Assembly (NCBI GenBank): GCA_963921195.1
Contig: OY992537.1
Location: 52,538,313 to 52,602,312, forward strand
Reading direction: 5' to 3'
DNA: 64,000 nt
Source of the DNA: Pegoplata infirma
Taxonomy: Eukaryota > Arthropoda > Insecta > Diptera > Anthomyiidae
In this document: piece after piece, positions 54,851 through 64,000 of the stretch
Position numbering within the stretch: position 1 is the stretch's first letter
Layout: every line of letters starts with the position of its first letter
Made by a program: the position numbers and the translations under genes
The notes under the pieces: generated by a model
The model's input: only the letters and a program-made list of their open reading frames with translations
What the model was told of the DNA's origin: nothing
The model's database searches: none

Positions 54851-55289
54851 GGGGTCATTGTTCAATTGATGACTTTATCATATTATGAACCGATCATATT
54901 ATTGTCTGAGATGATCATAGTATGTTAAAAATTGTCAATTTATAACTCTTGTGAATCAAATCGACTCAAAATCACTTTTTGAGTAGATTTAATTATTTGT
55001 ATTAAACTTGAAAAAAAAATTTAAAAACGTAGCCATCATTCCAACTCTACCAGAGTCGCTCCATTTTTTCTTCTAGTTCTTGTACAAACCACCCTAAAAA
55101 TATTCGCATTAATCTCTGAAAATACATGAAATTTGAAGATATTGTACTAATTTTCTGAAGGTATTTTATGTGTACTTACTTTGGTAACTTTGTAATTGAA
55201 TCTGATTATATCACCGTCCGACAAAAAGAAAAAAAAAAAAAAGTTAAACTGGATAATATGTATACGTTTGACACTAGAGAGTAAATGTT
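54851..55289. other. Unassigned stretch
   Basis: No recognisable gene or repeat end. Confidence 0.35.
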
Positions 55290-55721
55290 GTAAAACTGCA
55301 TTTACAAATTTTCATTTTGTGATCCTGTTTCCTTTTAAAAGGACTCCAAAATATTAGAGGATTATTTTTATGAAAAAATGTAAAATATTTTTTAAATATT
55401 TGTACTTGTCCTAGGATGGCACTAGTGATAACAAATTAAAGAAGAGGATTTTCGCTAATTTTTCCATTTTAATATTTTGACTTTCAAAACTTTGTCCTTA
55501 AATATTATTTAAAATTTAAAAAAAAAATATTTTGATAAATTTGTAAAAATGCATTATTTACATCCTTTTTCCTGATATGGCAAAATAAAAAACATAGAAA
55601 AATTAGAGCAGATTCTTCTCTTTCATTTGCAATCAATTTTGACATTTTACAAAATGCCATCCTTTTAAAATTTGAAGTCCTTTCAGGATCACGAAATGAA
55701 AAACTGTAAATGCAGTTTTAC
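55290..55721. mobile_element. Foldback element, 'gtgatcctgtttcc' family, copy 2
   Basis: Inverted ends GTAAAACTGCATTTACA and 'ttttcattttgtgatcctgt' are matched by 'caggatcacgaaatgaaaaa' and 'tgtaaatgcagttttac'. The internal order matches 32253-32702 ('acttgtcctaggatggcact', 'acatcctttttcctgatatg'). Confidence 0.75.
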
Positions 55722-56429
55722 TCCATTTAATCTATACTTTCAGACGTATATCATCCGGTTCATGTTTAATATTGACTGTCGGACGGGGTATTCATACTAT
55801 TTTTGACTTAGCCCCTTTAAAACAAATTCATCTCAATATTCTCATTCATATAAGACCTCTTTTATACAAATTTGATTTTATATATTTTCTACACAAATTA
55901 AAGATCAACAAAAATATACATCCAACCGGTACAAATTTGGACTGGGAGCCTATTTTCCGGCAATCTGTGGTGTAGGTTATGATACGGTCGGTCCTGTACG
56001 ACTATATTTTTTGTCTGTTTTAGTTCTTGTCTTTTTTTCGTTTTTTCTCCCTCTTTGTTATTTGATACTCTTAACATATAATTGTTTTAAATGTATACTT
56101 TCTCTTCAGCTGTTTTTTTTTTTCTTTTATACGGGTTTTGTTATAAATACTATTACAAGTCTAAGTGGATTTAACACTACCTGAGAGTCCAAATACAGAA
56201 TGAAAACTTTATATTTAATTATATACAATAATATGTAGTTTTATAGCAAAATTGGTTTTTAATACAAGATGTGAATAGATTTAATTACTAATTTCAAAGA
56301 AATTTTAATTTTAAAAAATAATTTCAATGAAAATTATATTTATACATATCAAAAACAAATTCTGATTAATTTTTATTAAAAAATAAAAATTGTTTTATTC
56401 GACCTTTAAAATATTATATTTTGAGGATG
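55722..56429. other. Gene-free stretch
   Basis: The first 70 bases ('atcatccggttcatgtttaa', 'tgtcggacgggg') repeat the flank at 32710-32745. The rest is AT-rich with no gene recognised. Confidence 0.45.
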
Positions 56430-56680
56430 TTTATTCTGGTTCGAGGTCATTATTTTCTTTACTAATTAAATTATTTTTCTGTTTTAAATTTATTTATGTT
56501 GGTAATTTTTGCAAGACTTAATCGACACGTAGTTTGGAATTTGTCAGATTCCATTGACAAGATTATTTAGCAAAAATAGAAACGATTTACTAACAAGTTA
56601 CAACGAGTCTAATGACAAATCGTTTGCGCACAAACTAAAATATTAATACATATTCGACTCTATCCACAATGGGAATTAGA
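56430..56680 (+). repeat. Family D segment, copy 4
   Basis: 'gtttattctggttcgaggtc', 'ttttgcaagacttaatcgac', 'ttggaatttgtcagattcca' and 'taatgacaaatcgtttgcgc' parallel 34415-34720 with moderate divergence and a short internal deletion. Confidence 0.7.
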
Positions 56681-57133
56681 AAGACGAAGAAATTGTACTA
56701 GTAAGGCAACAATAACCAACAAAAATATTTAAAACAGTTTTATATATCCCCTTAGTTTTTGACATTAACGCAATAATGTCTAACAGTGTAGCCACAAAAA
56801 CGCTTATAAATCGCATTTTTTAAATTTAAATCGCGAATTTCTCAAAAACGAAAAGCTATAGAGAAATTTGGACTGCGGATTTGGAATCACGAGGTCCATT
56901 TTATGTAAAATTATGTCCCATTTTGTGGCTATTACTTACAACAACGTTGCAGTTCCTTCTTAAAAACCATAAAATTCGCGTTTTTTTCTGGTATTTAAAC
57001 GCGAATATCTGGAAAATGAATACTGCTAGAAAAGTTTTGATGGCTGATTCGGATTCAGGAGGTCCATTTACTATAAAGTTTGAACAGAAAGTACTAATTG
57101 GCACTTTTAGGTTAAAACTGTTTCGACCACCCG
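56681..57133. other. Unassigned, normal-complexity stretch
   Basis: Two related phrases ('gatttggaatcacgaggtcc' near 56878 and 'gattcggattcaggaggtcc' near 57045) suggest an old internal duplication. The 86-codon frame at 56881-57141 spans both, is overlapped by an opposite frame, and shows no domain. Confidence 0.45.
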
Positions 57134-58172
57134 CACAGTAGGGAAAATTGACTTTTTTTGTCCAATTTTGCCTACAGGTCGCAATTCTTAACCGATTTTG
57201 GTTTTTCTATTTTTGTATTTTAGCTAATAAAATTCCGCATCGATCTGTCATGGTGGATTTTTGAAAAAAAAATTCGGACTACTTTTTATATTTTCCTAAA
57301 GTTCAGAAAATTTTAATTTTTTTAGTATTTTTGCAATAAAAAATGTAATAGGCATGGGACGAATATGCTTTATAGACTAAATTAGAGGTATTGGAACCCC
57401 TTATCAACGACGTGATTAATATTTCAAAATATATTATTATTTTGGTTTTTATAACCAGACAAAAATTCAAGAATTTTCACTTTTAAAAGCCTATATCTTT
57501 AAAAATAATGAACCAATTTCAATAAAATCTTTTTTAGATTAAAGCTTATGTTTTTCTTAGTCATAATTGGTACACAAATTTTTTTTCAATAAATATTTTA
57601 TTTTTTGCTTAAATTTTACCTTATGATTTTTGGAATTTTAAAATTATTTTTTTGTCTGTTTTAAAAAAAAAAAAAGTTGTTACATTGTAAATTCGAAAAA
57701 AAGAGTTAAACAATTTTGAAAAAATACTTTGTTTACTAATAATGGTTTAGAAAATGATAAGCTCTAATCTAAAAAAAATTTCATTGAAATTGGCACATTA
57801 TTTAAAATGATATAGGTACTTAAAAGTGAACATTTTTAAGTTTTCATATGTTCATAAAAACCAAAATAACAATAAATTAACAAATGCTATTAATGTCATT
57901 TATAAGGGGTTCAAATACCTTTAATTTTGTCCATACAGCTTATTCGTCCCCTGCCTATTACATTTTTTAGAGCCAAAATTCTAAAAAAATTAAAATTTTC
58001 TGAACTTTAAAAAATTATTCAAATAAAACAAAAACGATTTTTGGAAATCCACCATGACAGACCGATGAGGAATTTTATTAGCTAAATTTCAAAAAAAGAA
58101 AAACTAAAATCGGTTAAGAATTGCGACCTGTAGGCAATATCGGACAAAAAAAGTCAATTTTTCCCCACTGTG
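57134..58172. mobile_element. Long-palindrome element with CACAGTRGGG ends, 5-bp TSD
   Basis: The left end CACAGTAGGGAAAATTGAC and the right end (inverted) CACAGTGGGGAAAAATTGAC are flanked by ACCCG (57129-57133, 58173-58177). The arms pair nearly throughout: 'tcttaaccgattttggtttt' (57186) with 'aaactaaaatcggttaagaa' (58103), and 'atctgtcatggtggattttt' (57243) with 'aaatccaccatgacagaccg' (58045). Superfamily unknown; no coding. Confidence 0.82.
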
Positions 58173-58586
58173 ACCCGTGCTGGGTTATCTGAAAGGCAAT
58201 TTCCAGCAAAATTTTAATTTTCTTTTTTAAAAAAATTATAACAACTCTGTCTTTTTTTATTCGATTTTTTCAGGATAAAGCTTATTGTATTCAGAATTAA
58301 GTTTACTTCAAGAAAACGTTTATAAATGTAAGGGTTGTTGAAAGAATTACAGCAGAAAAAAATCGATAAACTCGAAAATTTTTTTAAAAAATATCAAAAA
58401 AAAAATTAGATATTATAGAAAAACTCAATAGATATCTTTCTTTTATGTGTACACCAATTCACACACATGGATATCCCTATCCTTCTTTTTTCCAAAACAA
58501 ATCAAAAATTGAAAATCGGCTGAAAAGTTTCTGAGTTACACGTGGTTTAGTGATAAAAGTCCCAAAAAAAAGTTTTTTGACAATAA

Positions 58587-60805
58587 CAGTGGCGGGTACA
58601 GCTTTTGGGTTTGGGGGGGGGGGGGGAACATTTTTTTACTTCGAAAAAAAAAAAAATCATAAATTCACCTTTGTTGACGAGCAAAAAAAGGGATACGTTT
58701 TTTTTACCAAAAAAAGTGATGGGAAAGCTATAAAATCATCAAATTTGTTAGTTTTTGCCGAAGGAGGTTTGTTTTTCATGATCATATTTAGTTAAGATCA
58801 ATTTGTTTTAAAAGAAAATTGTATATTTTTCGTATACATAAGAAGAGAATAGAAGAAACTCTCCCTACACAGAAAACATCAGATGTTGAGACATTTTTCG
58901 TGAAAAAATTATTTTTTATAGAGAAAATGTCTCAGAATATAAGACTGTTGTCGTATAGAAAAATTTTCAGATTTTTAAAAGAAATTTAAAAGAAAATATT
59001 ATATTTTTCGTATACATAAGAAGAGTCTAAATCTGAGAATTTTTTAATTGAAGAAATTCTTCCTACATAGAAAATATTAGATTTTGAGACTTTTTTCGTG
59101 ATTTTTGTTTTTTTATAGGGAAAATGTCTCAGAATTTAAGACTTCTCTTTACAAAAAATGTCTCAGAATCTGAGACTTTTTTCGTATAGAAAAATTTTCA
59201 GATACTAAGAAAATTTTTCCACAGAAAGCAAGTTTGAGACATTTTCCCTATAGAGAGGTCTCTGATTATTAGATTTGTTTCGAACTGAAAAAATTTTAGA
59301 TTCTGAGACCATTTTTCTATAGAAAAAGTTTTAGCTAAGACCTTTTTCCTAAAGCAAAAGTTTCAAATTCTGAGATCTTATTCCTAAAGAACAAGGCTCA
59401 GATTCTCAGAACTTTTTCCTAAAGAAAAAGTCTCAGATTCTAAGAGCTCAGATTCTAAGAGCTTTTTCTTATATAGAAAAAGTTGAAAATTCTGGCACTT
59501 TTTCTTTAAAAAAGAAGTGACAGATTCTGAGACCTTTTTCTGATTCTGAAATCTTTTCCGATTCTAAGACACTTTTCCTAGAAAAACTCCCAGATTCGGA
59601 AATGTTTTTCCTATAGAAAACGTCTCAGACTTTAAGACCTTTTTCAAATAGAAAGGTCATAGATTCTGAGACCTGTTTCCTATAGAAAAAGTCTGAGATT
59701 CTGAGATATTTTTCTGAGATTCTGAGACCATATTCCTATAAAAAGTCTTATATTCTAAGACCTTTCTCCCGTTGAAAAATTATCAGATTCTGCGACCTTC
59801 TACCAATTCAGTCAGTTTCAACTTATGAGCCAATTTTTAACAATAAAAAGTTTCAGAGTTTGAGACTTTTTTCTTTTTAAAAAAGACTCAGATTCTGAGA
59901 CCTTTTTCCTTAAAATAACGCGTCTATAAATCGATTAGATATTATCAGATCTATTTTTATCTAATTATATATGATTGCATCTGATTGTATATAATTATAT
60001 ATGATCAGATATAATTAATTGTCAATTTTGTGGCAATGTTGACCAAATCCGAGATATAATTAGATCTCGATTTTGGACATTTCAGATATAATTATATGCA
60101 ATTAGATACGATCATATATGAATATATATGAACAGATCAGATAAGATCACGGAAATGTTTTTCCTATAGAAAACGTTTCAGACTTTAAGACCTTTTTCCT
60201 ATAAAAAGGCTATAGATTCTGAGACCTGTTTCCTATAGAAAAAGTCTGAGATTCTGAGACATTTTTCTGAGATTCTACCTTATTCCTAAAAAAAAGTCTT
60301 AGATTCTAAGACCTTATTCCCGTTGAAAATGTCTCAGATTCTGCGACCATCTACCAATTCTGAGACTATATTTCAACAATAAAAAGTCTCAGACTTTGAA
60401 ACCTTTTTCTTTTTAAAAAAGACTCAGATTCTAAGAACTTTTTCCTTAAAATAAGTCTCAAATTCAGAAATTCGGAGACTTTTTTCCCATAGAAAAACTC
60501 TTCTGCGACCTTTTTCCTATAAATAAGTTTTAAGACCTTTCTCACATCAAAAAAGTCTCAGATTCTGAAATTTTTTTCTTTAGAAAAAGCTTATTCTTTA
60601 AAAAAAATTTTCAGATTTTTTTCTATGAAAAATTTTTTTACTTCGAGATTTTTTTAGAAAATTTCCTTCTTTCTTTTTCTTCTTTTTCTTTTCTTTTAAT
60701 TTCTTTTCTTTCTTTTTTTCTTCTTTTTTTCTTTTTTTTTTTCTTCTTTTTTCGAAATTTGGTCTGGGGGGAATTTCCCCTTTCCGCCCCTTGTACCCGC
60801 GCATG
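58587..60805. mobile_element. Non-autonomous hAT-like element with internal minisatellite, copy 2
   Basis: The left end CAGTGGCGGGTACAG and right end (inverted) CATGCGCGGGTACAAG are flanked by the perfect 8-bp duplication GACAATAA (58579-58586, 60806-60813). The G-run (58613-58626) and 34-bp 'gtctcagattctgagac' array (58850-60600) match copy 1 but with more units. The segment 59932-60145 is an unrelated insertion inside the array. Confidence 0.93.
59932..60145. other. AT-rich insertion inside the minisatellite
   Basis: The array breaks at 'cttaaaata' and resumes at 'cggaaatgtttttcc'. Between are words such as 'aattatatatgattgcatct' and 'gatataattagatctcgatt', like the interiors of the CCCGAGTAAAAA MITEs, but without CCC termini or a clear duplication. 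Confidence 0.55.
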
Positions 60806-61911
60806 GACAATAACTATAACATTTTAGGGTGTCTGGCAAGTTTGATGGGCACTTTTGTGACCTTTTCGACTAGACCTACAACCTTCACTAGCTCATTTGA
60901 AAAGTATATTCGATTTTGTTGTTTTTTTTTTGTATCTCACAAGGGAAGTCTCCCTAGTGTCACCCGCGAATCTTTATGGAATTGGTTTTATTTTGTAGAT
61001 CAGGAAAAATAAAAGGACACGTATTTTTTTTTTAGCGGCCCAAATTCATATTTAGAAGGTAAAAAGAAGGGGGGAACCCAAGGCCATTTTTCAGTTTTTT
61101 TTCGTTAATCTCCTATATTATGCAAAGAAATCTAGTTATGTTACATACCAAATGAAAGGTCTTTGGAAAAGCTATCTACGTCTGCTAAGAACGTGTCCAA
61201 ACATGCACAACTTTTCGTCATATTGAGTAAAATACCAAAATTTTTGGACATTTTTAATAATAAGTCAAAAAATATTAACTTCTTTGGGCCATTGTTAGCA
61301 CCACGAGATAGGTATTTTTAAATCCTTTAATCTGATACCACACGTGCCTATATTAGTTTTGTCTAAATAGGCGTAAATCGTAAAAAACTGAAAAAGGTCA
61401 ATTTCCCCCATACAAATCGACCCCCCCATAAAAATGAGTTTGGGCCGCTAAAAAAATACGTGTCGAATTAATTTTCGTTCTTAACAACATATCCAAATTT
61501 CATGAAGATCGGAGGGTGACACCAGAGAGACTTCCCTTGTCAGATTCTGAAAATTTTTTCTTTAGAAAAAGTTAATTCTTTAAAAAAAATTTTCAGATTT
61601 TTTTCTATGAAAAATTTTTGAACTTCTAGATTTTTTTAGAAAATTTCCTTCTTTCTTTTTCTTTTCATTCTTCTTTTTTTTTCTTTTTTTTTCTTCTTTT
61701 TTTCTTTTTTTTTTTTTCTTATTGAAATTTGGTCTGGGGAGGGGAAATTTCCCTTCCCCCCTTGTACCCGAGCATGGACAATAACTATAAAATTTAAGGT
61801 TGTCTGGCAAAGTTTGGTGGGCACTTTTGTGACCTTTTCGACTAGACCTACAACCTTCACTAGCTCATTTGAAAAGTATATTCGATTTTGTTTTTTTTTT
61901 GTATCACAGTG
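60556..61911. repeat. Tandem segmental duplication of about 370 bp around a MITE
   Basis: 60556-60937 and 61541-61911 share the end of the minisatellite, the CT-rich tract ('ttccttctttctttttct'), the right hAT terminus, its TSD and the family C flank. The junction between the two units is where the 600-bp MITE is inserted. The Lys/Arg-rich minus-strand frames here come from the CT tract. Confidence 0.85.
60940..61539. mobile_element. Harbinger-like element, CAAGGGAAGTCTCCC family, copy 1
   Basis: Inverted ends CAAGGGAAGTCTCCCT...GTGTCACCC (about 26 bp) are flanked by TCA (60937-60939, 61540-61542). The interior is nearly identical in inverted order to 63083-63681, including 'gcaaagaaatctagttatgt' and 'cacgagataggtatttttaa'. 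No frame of useful length. Confidence 0.88.
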
Positions 61912-61952
61912 TTATATTTTTGTTTTAATAAAATACCATTGTATATAAAAAC

Positions 61953-62472
61953 CATGGTTGGTTACCGTTACCCTTATTATACCGTTACCGATTCAAAACC
62001 CTTTTAAATCGAATACCGTTACCGTTACCGATACCGCTAAAAATATTTTTAAAATACCGTTACCCTTACCGTTACCGTTATAATTATTAGAAATTACCGG
62101 TATTGTACCGGTATTCAAAATTTTACCTGTTTTAAGGGATTTTAACGAACAAAAAAATAAAATCAAATTGCTAACATAATTTTAAATTTATAATTTGCAA
62201 ATTATCATAAAATAAATGACAAAAATAATAATCATATCAAATCTATACTGGTTTTTGGGTCTATAAAATATTTTTAGCTTTCAGTTCTATCTTTTTCCAA
62301 ATTTTTAACTAAATTAATAATACCGGTACGTACCAGTTTGGTTGGTTCGGTACCGGTACATACCGTTACCGAAACGATTTGAAAACACTTACCGTTACCT
62401 TTACCGAAATAAATAAAAATTAGATACCGTTACCGTTACCCTTACCGTTATTTGTTTCGGTAACCAACCTTG
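61953..62472. mobile_element. hAT-like MITE, CAWGGTTGGTTACCG family
   Basis: The left end CATGGTTGGTTACCG and right end (inverted) CAAGGTTGGTTACCG are flanked by 8-bp ATAAAAAC / ATAAAATC (61945-61952, 62473-62480; 7 of 8 match). Both sides carry arrays of ACCGTT words (61968-62090 and 62355-62450). The centre is plain AT-rich DNA. Same architecture as 31353-31876 and 52333-54191. Confidence 0.82.
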
Positions 62473-62479
62473 ATAAAAT

Positions 62480-63700
62480 CAAGTAAAAAAGTTAAATTCG
62501 GCCTTGCCGAATGTAATGATACCCTCCACAATTTCAAAAAGATTATTGCAAAAAACTTTATTTAAAAGCAAATTACTTTTGAAAAAAAAAAATTCCGGGA
62601 AAAAAAATTTTCGCGAAAAAAAAAATTTGGTAAAAAAAAACGCGATTTTTTTTTTTTTTGTCAAAAAATATGTTCGTACTTGTTTAAATACCATTTAGTG
62701 TTCAATTATGTTAAAATGTGTCAACCAGAAGCCGAATTAAAGCATTTTGTATTTTGAGGTTATGTTGAATGTACTGAAATTTTTGAGGTTTGCTTACATT
62801 TTCGTTCATAACTTTTGAACCGCTAAACCGACATCGCTCAAATGCAATACCAAACTTCTCGGAAGAACTTCCAATAAGTATGTTACGTTTCATCGTCTTC
62901 TCTGTGCAATATTTTGTCCGCGACAGCATTTTCCACAGACAGACAGACGGACAGACGGACATCGCTAGAATGTCCTAGAATCGATCGGGGATCATGAATA
63001 TATATACTTTATGTGGTCCCACACCGATATTTCTATGAGTTACAAACGGAATGACAAACTTATATATACCCTCTATCACTAACAAGGGAAGTCTCCCTGG
63101 TGTCACCCTCCGATCTTCATGAAATTTGGATATGTTGTTTAGAACGAAAATTAATTCGACACGTATTTTTTTTTAGCGCCCAAACTCATTTTTAGGGGGG
63201 GTCGATTTGTATGGGGGTAAATTGACCTTTTTCAATTTTTTACAATTTACGCCTATTTAAACAAAATTATTATAGGCATGTGTGGTATCAGATTAAAGGT
63301 ATTAAAAATACCTATCTCGTGGTGCTAACAGCGGGCCGAAGAAGTTAATATTTATCGACTTATTAACAAAAATGTCCTAAAATTTTGGTATTTTACTCAA
63401 TATGACAAAAAGTTGTGCATGTTTGGACACGTTCTTAGCACACGCAGATAGGTTTTCCAAAGACCTTTCATTTGGTATGTAACATGACTAGGTTTCTTTG
63501 CATAATTTAGGAGATAAACGAAAAAAACTGAAAAATGGCCTTGTCTTTCCCCCTCCTTTTTACCCCCTAAATATGAATTTGGGCCGCTAAAAAAAAATAC
63601 GTGTCCCTTTATTTTTTGTGCTCTACAAAATAAAACCAATTCCATAAAGATCCGCGGGTGACACTAGGGAGACTTCCCTTGTAAGTGGAGGGTATAATAA
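62480..63700 (-). mobile_element. HINE split near its head by a 600-bp MITE
   Basis: Plus-strand order: 'caagtaaaaaagttaaattc'; 3' hairpin ATTCGGCCTTGCCGAAT; 'gataccctccacaatttc'; 'cataacttttgaaccgctaa'; (GACA/GACG)n at 62936-62960; 'gatcggggatcatgaatata'; and the head, which breaks after 'taccctctatcactaa' and ends 'agtggagggtataa'. It is the reference for the broken copy at 11788-14150. Confidence 0.87.
63083..63681. mobile_element. Harbinger-like element, CAAGGGAAGTCTCCC family, copy 2
   Basis: Inverted ends CAAGGGAAGTCTCCCTGG...CACCC are flanked by TAA (63080-63082, 63682-63684). It lies in opposite orientation to copy 1 at 99% of its length, so 60940-63681 forms a large inverted repeat with a 1.5-kb loop. 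Confidence 0.9.
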
Positions 63701-64000
63701 AATAATTTAAACAGTAATAAAAAATTATACATTTGCAAAGTTTTTGTTTTGTAATTTAAAATAATAGTTAATCATTTTTATAATTTTTTTTTAATATAAA
63801 TTTTTTAAATATTTTTTTACAGAAAAAAATTCTTTACGCAAATAAAACGGTAAAAGAGATGTTTGCAATGTTGATGATGATGATGATTATAAAAAAAAGT
63901 TAATAATAAAATTGGTGGAAAATTATTAAATATATTTACATAGATAAATAAAAATAACAAAAAAAAATATTTTGTAAATATAAAAATAATGATGTAAAAC
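63701..64000. other. AT-rich end of the window
   Basis: A short (GAT)n run (63873-63889) and A/T-rich DNA. No gene or repeat boundary recognised. Confidence 0.45.

Larger units (their letters stand above)
58190..61911. mobile_element. Family C right arm, split by a hAT and duplicated
   Basis: From 'aattttaattttctttttta' it follows the right arm at 4590-5000 to 'ttttttgacaataa' (58586), where a hAT is inserted. It resumes after the hAT with 'ctataacattttagggtgtc', 'cttttcgactagacctacaa' and ends 'gtatcacagtg' (61911), the CACTGTGATAC terminus inverted. The resumed part occurs twice because of a local tandem duplication. Confidence 0.75.

Noticed and set aside
56881..57141. 86-codon gene candidate
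   Set aside because: Overlapped by an opposite-strand frame, built on an internal duplication, and running into the flank of the palindromic element.
60661..60755. Basic Lys/Arg-rich protein on the minus strand
   Set aside because: It is a CT-rich simple tract (also at 61641-61722); the basic frame is compositional.
60766..60805. Second independent hAT insertion at 61737-61776
   Set aside because: The second right terminus with GACAATAA has no left end of its own and lies in the tandem duplication, so it is a copied end.

Overview
The window looks like gene-poor, very AT-rich, repeat-saturated nuclear DNA from a dipteran insect, probably a calyptrate fly. The clue is at least ten copies of an element that starts with a hairpin (ATACCCTC...GAGGGTAT), carries a (GTCY)n tract and ends in a second hairpin. 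This matches the 'mini-me'/DINE-1 class of non-autonomous Helentron relatives in flies (called HINE below). The species call is inference. I found no host exon, rRNA or intact protein gene. The longest open frames (up to 163 codons) all lie in repeats and look like chance frames. The only coding remnant I support is a decayed 3' end of a non-LTR retrotransposon (46735-46945, minus).

Almost everything is transposon-derived and deeply nested. Classes defined by target-site duplications (TSDs) that I read directly are: (1) hAT-like elements with 8-bp TSDs at 2345-2880, 7224-8846, 10357-10768, 31353-31876, 52333-54191, 58587-60805 and 61953-62472; (2) elements with CCC-starting inverted termini and 2-bp TSDs of variable sequence at 19723-20458, 25235-25755, 29009-29696, 46227-46592 and probably 45169-48440; (3) Harbinger-like elements with 3-bp TSDs at 3414-3786, 43237-43525, 49855-50132, 60940-61539 and 63083-63681; (4) TA-flanked Tc1/mariner or pogo-like MITEs at 14968-15875 and 45460-45677; (5) long-palindrome (foldback) elements at 2130-3345, 3800-5005, 9077-10050, 17309-18417, 23150-23770, 32253-32702, 55290-55721 and 57134-58172.

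Four further local families are named here. Family B holds a (GATGAAAAAAATTT)-like array and a perfect 16-bp palindrome (6165, 11895, 16288, 34903, 40377, 49138). Family C is a palindromic element with CACTGTGCTACA ends (3800, 18888, 58190). Family D is a segment with the string CTAGCTCGAGGTCA (34415, 50392, 52115, 56430). Family E has repeated 'gggattatgaccg'-type words (25067, 27290).

Layout: 1-5 kb SINE, small MITEs and foldbacks; 5-9 kb HINE and B fragments inside a foldback, then a hAT with an internal minisatellite; 9-18 kb foldback, hAT, a three-level HINE/B/HINE nest and two large palindromes; 18-28 kb HINEs, including one split by a 1.5-kb transposon; 28-32 kb a foldback holding a HINE, a 100-bp tandem array and a MITE; 33-43 kb one B element stretched by two HINEs, one carrying three satellite arrays; 43-51 kb MITEs and a 3.3-kb composite; 52-54 kb a hAT holding an element with three tRNA-like modules; 55-64 kb foldbacks, a minisatellite hAT, a segmental duplication and a pair of 600-bp Harbinger-like elements. 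None of these elements encodes a visible transposase, so all would depend on enzymes from elsewhere in the genome.
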